Shown: positions 48,775 through 53,456 of the stretch, in pieces
Layout of the letters: the number at the start of each line of letters is the position of its first letter
Numbering within the stretch: the stretch's first letter is position 1
Assembly: GCA_002314795.1 (NCBI GenBank)
Contig: DCHI01000044.1
Span: 1 to 53,456, forward strand
Source of the DNA: Bacteroidales bacterium UBA1756
Lineage (GTDB): Bacteria; Bacteroidota; Bacteroidia; Bacteroidales; WCHB1-69
Direction of reading: 5' to 3'
DNA length: 53,456 bases
Notes under the pieces: generated by a model
The model's input: the letters and a program-made list of their open reading frames with translations, nothing else
The model's database searches: none
Told to the model about the DNA's origin: nothing
Position numbers and translations under genes: made by a program

Positions 48775-51312
48775 ATGAATACCTATTCCGAAGAATTCAA
48801 CCTCGTATTGGAAAGTGCAAAACAGATTGCCATCCAATATGGCCAGCCACAAATTCTTATTGAACACATCTTTGATGCGATTCTCCGCTATCAGGATGAC
48901 AGTTACACCAAACAGTTGCTTCTCGGCTTTTCAGTTGATCTGACCAAAATGCAGTTCGACTTGGAGACGATGTTTGCGGATGATGATAGCGAATACACAG
49001 ATTTAAAGGAGGTTCCGTATTCGGCCGCTGCACAGAATCTGCTTCGTCTCTCATCACTATTTGCCAAAACGCTCCTCAATCCGCTCACCGAACCGCAACA
49101 TTTTGTTCTTGCTATTCTTAAAGACAACCCCAGCACCAAAGATAATGTGGTAAGAAAAATGCTGAACCGAATGGGAATTACACACGATGCTTTTTTAAGA
49201 AAATTGAAAGGGAATAATTTAACCTCCGGGACACGCTCTAACTATTCTGCCTACGATGATGATGATGACAGCGACGAATATGTAGATTCTCCCCGCGCCC
49301 GCACCAACCCTGGGCCAAAAGGATCAAGAAAGAGTGATACGCCCATCTTAGACAGTTTTGGAAAAGACCTCACCCGTTATGCGGAAGAGGGGAAATTGGA
49401 CGCCATCGTGGGCCGTGAAAAAGAGCTGGAACGAATCGCTCAGATCCTTTCCCGACGCAAAAAAAACAACCCCGTTCTCATTGGCGAACCCGGAGTCGGC
49501 AAGTCCGCCCTCGCCGAAGGTCTCGCCATCCGCATCAAGGAGGGAAAAGTGTCACGCACCCTTCTCAACAAACGCATCATTGCTCTCGATATGACGTCTG
49601 TCGTGGCCGGAACAAAGTTCCGTGGCCAGTTTGAAGAGCGTATGCAAAACATTATCAACGAGTTGGCAAAAAATCCCGACGTCATTTTGTTTATTGATGA
49701 ATTGCACACGATGGTCGGTGCCGGCTCCTCCCCCGGAAGTTTGGACGCCTCCAATATGTTCAAACCCGCCTTGGCACGCGGCGAACTGCAGTGCATCGGG
49801 GCCACTACTTTGGACGAATATCGTCAGTATGTGGAAAAAGACGGAGCCCTGGAACGCCGTTTCCAAAAAATCATCCTCGAGCCCACGACGCCTGAGGAAA
49901 CCATCGAAATTTTGAACAATATCAAAGACAAGTACGAGGCGCATCACAACGTCCAGTATTCCGACGAAGCCATCAAGGCCTGCGTCGCCTTGTCAACACG
50001 TTATATTACAGATCGTTGTCTTCCCGACAAAGCCATCGATGCTTTGGACGAAGCCGGCTCTCGCGTACATATATTAAATGTACACGTTCCGCCGGAATTT
50101 CTTGAAACAGAAAAAGAGATTGCCGAACTTCAAGCCGGTAAAGAACGCGCCTTGAAAGACCGTCTTTTCAATGCGGCGGCGGACTATCGAGACAAAATCA
50201 AGTTGAAAGAAGCTGAACTTGAAGCCATTAAGAAAGAGTGGGAAAACAATGAAGAAACCGTTCGTCCCGAAGTGACCGAAGAACACGTAGCCGAAGTCAT
50301 CGCGATGATGACCGGCGTGCCGGTGCAACGGGTGGCCAAGAGCGAAGGAGAAAAACTGCTCCGTATGGCCGACGAACTGAAAGGAAGCGTCATCGGGCAG
50401 GACGACGCCATCCTCAAAATCGCCAAAGCCATTCGACGCAATCGGGCCGGTTTGAAAGACCCGAACAAACCCATCGGAACCTTTATCTTTTTAGGGCCGA
50501 CCGGCGTCGGAAAAACCTACCTTGCCAAAGTTTTAGCCACCTATCTATTTGATTCTCCGGACGCTATGGTCCGAATCGATATGAGCGAATATATGGAGAA
50601 ACACACCATCTCCCGTATGATTGGAGCGCCTCCGGGCTATGTCGGTTATGAAGAGGGCGGCCAACTGACGGAAAAAATCCGTAGAAAACCCTACTCCATC
50701 GTTCTTTTAGATGAAATTGAAAAAGCGCACAAGGACGTCTATAACGTTCTTCTTCAAGTATTTGACGATGGCGTTCTCACGGACGGTATGGGCCGCAAGG
50801 TCGATTTCAAAAATACCATCATCATTATGACCTCCAACGTGGGTTCGCGCGAACTCAAGGATTTTGGACAGGATGTCGGTTTCAGCACGACGGCGACGGC
50901 GGCTGGAAAGGACAAGAAAGTCCAGAAAATCTTGGAAACCGCGCTCAAAAACCAGTTCCCCCCCGAATTCCTTAACCGTATCGACGACACGATTTTCTTC
51001 AACAGCATCAACGAAGAGGACGTCAAGAAAATCATCCGTCTTGAATTGAACAAACTGTTGAAGCGTGTGGGAATGATGGGGTTGAACGTCAGCATCACCG
51101 ATGCAGCAACCGACTTCCTTGCACGCGAAGGATGGGATGCCAACTACGGAGCACGACCGCTGAAACGCGCCATTCAAAAACACGTGGAAGACCTCTTGGC
51201 AGAAGAAATTCTTCAAAACGAAGAGGCCCAAGCGGAAAATCTTATTGTTGACTACGATGATGTAGCCGAGGACCTTGTCATCCGCAAGCCCGTTCTTGAG
51301 ATAAGCGAATAG
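48775..51312 (+). CDS. clpC: Clp protease ATPase subunit ClpC
   Basis: This 845-aa AAA+ unfoldase feeds proteins to ClpP. An N-terminal Clp_N repeat pair (about 1-150) is joined by an Asp/Ser-rich linker (about 160-175) to AAA domain D1 (GEPGVGKS, 237-244; LFIDELHTMVG), a middle region with a UVR motif (NAAADYRDKIKLKEAEL) and D2 (GPTGVGKT, 574-581). The UVR motif marks ClpC rather than ClpA or ClpB. VGF after GQD near 700 is the likely ClpP-binding tripeptide. The linker with DDDDSDEY is unusually acidic. No clear -7 box precedes the ATG. A small membrane protein gene follows after 18 bp. Confidence 0.92.
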   Translation: MNTYSEEFNLVLESAKQIAIQYGQPQILIEHIFDAILRYQDDSYTKQLLLGFSVDLTKMQFDLETMFADDDSEYTDLKEVPYSAAAQNLLRLSSLFAKTLLNPLTEPQHFVLAILKDNPSTKDNVVRKMLNRMGITHDAFLRKLKGNNLTSGTRSNYSAYDDDDDSDEYVDSPRARTNPGPKGSRKSDTPILDSFGKDLTRYAEEGKLDAIVGREKELERIAQILSRRKKNNPVLIGEPGVGKSALAEGLAIRIKEGKVSRTLLNKRIIALDMTSVVAGTKFRGQFEERMQNIINELAKNPDVILFIDELHTMVGAGSSPGSLDASNMFKPALARGELQCIGATTLDEYRQYVEKDGALERRFQKIILEPTTPEETIEILNNIKDKYEAHHNVQYSDEAIKACVALSTRYITDRCLPDKAIDALDEAGSRVHILNVHVPPEFLETEKEIAELQAGKERALKDRLFNAAADYRDKIKLKEAELEAIKKEWENNEETVRPEVTEEHVAEVIAMMTGVPVQRVAKSEGEKLLRMADELKGSVIGQDDAILKIAKAIRRNRAGLKDPNKPIGTFIFLGPTGVGKTYLAKVLATYLFDSPDAMVRIDMSEYMEKHTISRMIGAPPGYVGYEEGGQLTEKIRRKPYSIVLLDEIEKAHKDVYNVLLQVFDDGVLTDGMGRKVDFKNTIIIMTSNVGSRELKDFGQDVGFSTTATAAGKDKKVQKILETALKNQFPPEFLNRIDDTIFFNSINEEDVKKIIRLELNKLLKRVGMMGLNVSITDAATDFLAREGWDANYGARPLKRAIQKHVEDLLAEEILQNEEAQAENLIVDYDDVAEDLVIRKPVLEISE

Positions 51313-51330
51313 TCTGAAAACCAATATATT

Positions 51331-51738
51331 ATGACATTCAACCGGCTGACGCTATTTCTTGTAGGGTTAGGATTGATGTTGGCGTTGTACGCAGTGCAGC
51401 GCGTAACTACCTATCGGGAAAGCGAGTTCACACACGGTATTTTGCTTTGTACAAATCCGGATGACCTCAAATTGTACGAAGCGGAGATGGAGCTTCATTA
51501 CTACGTAGGAATGAAGGAATATGTGACGCACGAGACGATGCCTACCCAATTGGCTAACCGGCAGGTGGTGGTGCGATATAAAGAGAAGAATCCGGAGAAG
51601 GGAAAAGTATATATTCCCGCGGACTTCTGGTTCCTTTCGATGTTGTGGCTGCTTTTCCCGACAATTGTGTGGGGGGCTTTCGTTTTCACCATTCTTAACG
51701 AAGATGGGAGACTTAAAATCACCTTAAAAAAAAGTTGA
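51331..51738 (+). CDS. small two-helix membrane protein
   Basis: This 135-aa protein has a hydrophobic segment near residues 7-21 and another near 98-122, with a basic end (KITLKKS). The central ~75 residues, probably periplasmic, contain several Tyr and Glu. I do not recognise a family. It lies 18 bp after clpC on the same strand, probably sharing its transcript. Confidence 0.65.
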   Translation: MTFNRLTLFLVGLGLMLALYAVQRVTTYRESEFTHGILLCTNPDDLKLYEAEMELHYYVGMKEYVTHETMPTQLANRQVVVRYKEKNPEKGKVYIPADFWFLSMLWLLFPTIVWGAFVFTILNEDGRLKITLKKS

Positions 51739-51765
51739 TTTTTTTAAGTAAAAATAGTATCTTTG
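51735..51765 (+). promoter_or_regulatory. promoter of the flotillin-like gene
   Basis: TTG (51735-51737), 20-bp spacing, TATCTTTG (51758-51765) followed by CCGC. The -33 part overlaps the stop of the preceding gene. Confidence 0.7.
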
Positions 51766-51819
51766 CCGCTCAAAAGGGATTAACTCTTTGATATTATTCA
51801 TCATTAAAATCACATTATT

Positions 51820-53364
51820 ATGGAAGAGACCATTTTAGGAATCGTTGTGATTGCGCTAATCGCATTCATTGTTTTCGTTATCGTTTGTTATGTTAAGGCA
51901 CCGCCAAAAGATGCTTACATCATCTCCGGGCTTTCTCGTTTCCCACGTATTCTCATCGGCAAAGGAGGTTTCCGTATTCCGGGGTTGGAGCGCGTTGACA
52001 AGGTATTCCTCGGACAAACGTCCGTCGACATCAAAACCTCAACACCCGTTCCTACCAACGACTTTATTTCCGTTATGGTCGATGCCGTCGCAAAAATCCG
52101 CGTCATCAATACTCCGGACGGCATCCGTTTAGCCGCCAAGAACTTCCTCAATATGACTGAAAGAGATATTGCCCTTCAGGTCAAGGACTCTCTGGAAGGC
52201 AATATGCGTGAGATTATCGGCACATTGGATTTGAAATCGTTGAATATTGACCGAGACGGTTTTTCGGACCAGATTGCCAAAAAAGCGACACCCGATATGG
52301 CGAAATTGGGTATTGAAATTATTTCTTGCAATATTCAAAACATTACTGATAATGAAGGTCTTATAAAAAATTTGGGTGCAGATAACACGTTCAAAATTCG
52401 TAAAGAAGCAGCCATCACCAAGGCACAGGCGGAAAGAGACATCGCCATTGCTGAAGCCGAAGCCGCCAAGGAAGCGAACGACGCCCGCGTACTGAACGAG
52501 ACTATCATTGCTGAAAAGAACAATGAGTTGGCGGTCAAAAAAGCCAACCTGAAAGTGGTGGAAGATACGCAAAAGGCAAAGGCCGATGCCGCTTACGAAA
52601 TTCAGAAACAGGAACAACAGAAAACGGTCAACGAGAAAACGGTTGATGCGGAAGCCACGAAAGCACTTCTGACACAGGAACGTCAAAAGGAAATCAATGC
52701 GGCAGCCGTTGAAGCCGAAACCGAAAAAGCACGCAAGGAACAGGAGTTGACACTGCAACAGGTGAAGATTCAACAGAACAAGTTGGAAGCGGAAATTCAG
52801 AAACGTGCCGACGCTGAGAAGTACAATATGGAAATTGAGGCGGCAGCCGAGTTGGAACAACGCAAGCGCAAAGCCGAGGCCGAGGCGTACGAAGCCGAAC
52901 AACGTGCCCGCGCCGTGAAAGCGCAAGCCGAAGCCGAACAATTCCGTATGGAACAGGAAGCTATCGGTAAGAAAAAGTTGGCTGATGCCGATGCCTACGC
53001 CATTGAGCAGCGTGGTATGGCCGAAGCCGCGGCCATTGAAAAGAAAGGTATTGCCGAAGCCGAAGCGATGAAGAAAAAAGCCGACGCTTTCGCCCTTTAC
53101 GGTGACGCAGCCAAAGCACAGATGGTCATTGAAAAACTTCCCGAAATCGCCCGTTCCGTCGCCGAGCCCATTGGTTCCATCAAGGATGTACGCATTTACG
53201 GAAACAACGGCGGCGGCATTTCGCAAATTTCCGGTCAAGTGCCGACCGTCATCAAGCAGACGATGGACACCGTGGCAGACGCTACCGGCGTGGATATGAC
53301 CAAAATCATCGAACAATCCACCTTGGAAAGTGCCGTCAAACGCACCACCGAAAAAGCCGAATAG
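51820..53364 (+). CDS. flotillin-like SPFH-domain membrane protein
   Basis: This 514-aa protein has one N-terminal hydrophobic segment (about 4-26, ILGIVVIALIAFIVFVIVCY), an SPFH/band-7 domain (about 30-190; DAYIISG and GGFRIPGLERV are flotillin-like), a very long Ala/Glu/Lys coiled coil (about 195-430) and a C-terminal Gly-rich tail (GNNGGGISQISGQ). This is the flotillin (YqiK/FloT) order. Such proteins oligomerise at the inner membrane and organise functional microdomains. Its own promoter lies in the end of the preceding gene and a bidirectional-type hairpin follows. No NfeD-like partner gene is in the window. Confidence 0.9.
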   Translation: MEETILGIVVIALIAFIVFVIVCYVKAPPKDAYIISGLSRFPRILIGKGGFRIPGLERVDKVFLGQTSVDIKTSTPVPTNDFISVMVDAVAKIRVINTPDGIRLAAKNFLNMTERDIALQVKDSLEGNMREIIGTLDLKSLNIDRDGFSDQIAKKATPDMAKLGIEIISCNIQNITDNEGLIKNLGADNTFKIRKEAAITKAQAERDIAIAEAEAAKEANDARVLNETIIAEKNNELAVKKANLKVVEDTQKAKADAAYEIQKQEQQKTVNEKTVDAEATKALLTQERQKEINAAAVEAETEKARKEQELTLQQVKIQQNKLEAEIQKRADAEKYNMEIEAAAELEQRKRKAEAEAYEAEQRARAVKAQAEAEQFRMEQEAIGKKKLADADAYAIEQRGMAEAAAIEKKGIAEAEAMKKKADAFALYGDAAKAQMVIEKLPEIARSVAEPIGSIKDVRIYGNNGGGISQISGQVPTVIKQTMDTVADATGVDMTKIIEQSTLESAVKRTTEKAE

Positions 53365-53382
53365 CGGGTCAAGGTTGCTTCT

Positions 53383-53429
53383 AAAAAAAATAGTTTTGAT
53401 GAAGAGAAATCATCAAAACTATTTTTTTT
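53383..53429 (+). terminator. strong hairpin terminator after the flotillin gene
   Basis: An arm of A8 then TAGTTTTGATGA (53383-53402), a 7-nt loop and the exact complement ending in T8 (53410-53429). With A- and T-runs on both sides it can work in both directions. Confidence 0.9.
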
Positions 53430-53431
53430 AG

Positions 53432-53456
53432 TTTGTAAAGTTTGTAAAGTTTGTAA
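53432..53456. repeat. 9-bp repeat, cut by the window end
   Basis: TTTGTAAAG, TTTGTAAAG and TTTGTAA run off the window edge; same family as at 15360 and 39461. Confidence 0.85.

Overview
The window comes from a Bacteroidota genome, most likely a Bacteroidales. Nearly every promoter I can see carries the Bacteroidota -7 box TAnnTTTG, and the largest gene ends in a Por-type (type IX secretion, T9SS) sorting domain. Gene content (short PLP-type arginine decarboxylase-like enzyme, iorAB, ClpC, flotillin) also fits. I cannot name a species.

Positions 1-12.6 kb form a phage-defence island. The core runs on the plus strand: a DUF4007 protein (SspB-like, 1586-2428), a 1069-aa P-loop ATPase (SspC-like, 2432-5641), a PAPS-reductase/ATP-pyrophosphatase protein with SGGKDS and four cysteines (SspD/DndC-like, 6190-7299), a PLD-helicase (7322-9601), a 78-aa protein (9598-9834), an SMC/Rad50-like ATPase with a CxxC hook (9831-11984) and a 200-aa unknown (11996-12598). 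This matches a single-strand DNA phosphorothioation module (SspBCD) joined to an SspFGH-type restriction module. SspA, the cysteine desulfurase, is absent and would have to be supplied by a host IscS/SufS-type enzyme. A RelE/ParE toxin-antitoxin pair sits antisense between sspC and sspD. A divergent HNH nuclease gene (86-1162) faces the operon. The leader between them (about 1391-1582) is strongly structured. One of its stems can re-pair with the ribosome-binding region of sspB, which suggests a leader-RNA switch.

Positions 12.7-15.5 kb hold a DUF4143 ATPase, the mechanosensitive channel mscL and the monofunctional transglycosylase mtgA, followed by ten units of a 9-bp tandem repeat. The same 9-mer recurs at 39.46 kb and at the window end.

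Positions 15.7-39.06 kb (44% of the window) are one uninterrupted minus-strand gene for a secreted T9SS protein of about 7770 residues. From the N terminus it has a signal peptide, two similar beta-domains, a long GLUG-like repeat stretch, an FN3-like domain, two near-tandem copies of a ~1150-residue super-module (CUB-like, Ig/PKD-like and glycine-rich domains) plus a diverged third part, a long array of 'GCDSvvtL' domains with four copies of a YDYFY domain, and the T9SS sorting domain. It is probably a giant surface adhesin.

Positions 39.7-53.4 kb are mostly housekeeping: an arginine-decarboxylase-like enzyme and the ABC-F protein Uup; a minus-strand MmeI-like type IIL restriction-modification enzyme downstream of tRNA-Leu(UAG); indolepyruvate:ferredoxin oxidoreductase iorA-iorB; clpC with a small membrane protein; and a flotillin-like protein. 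The MmeI-like enzyme is a second, independent anti-phage system.
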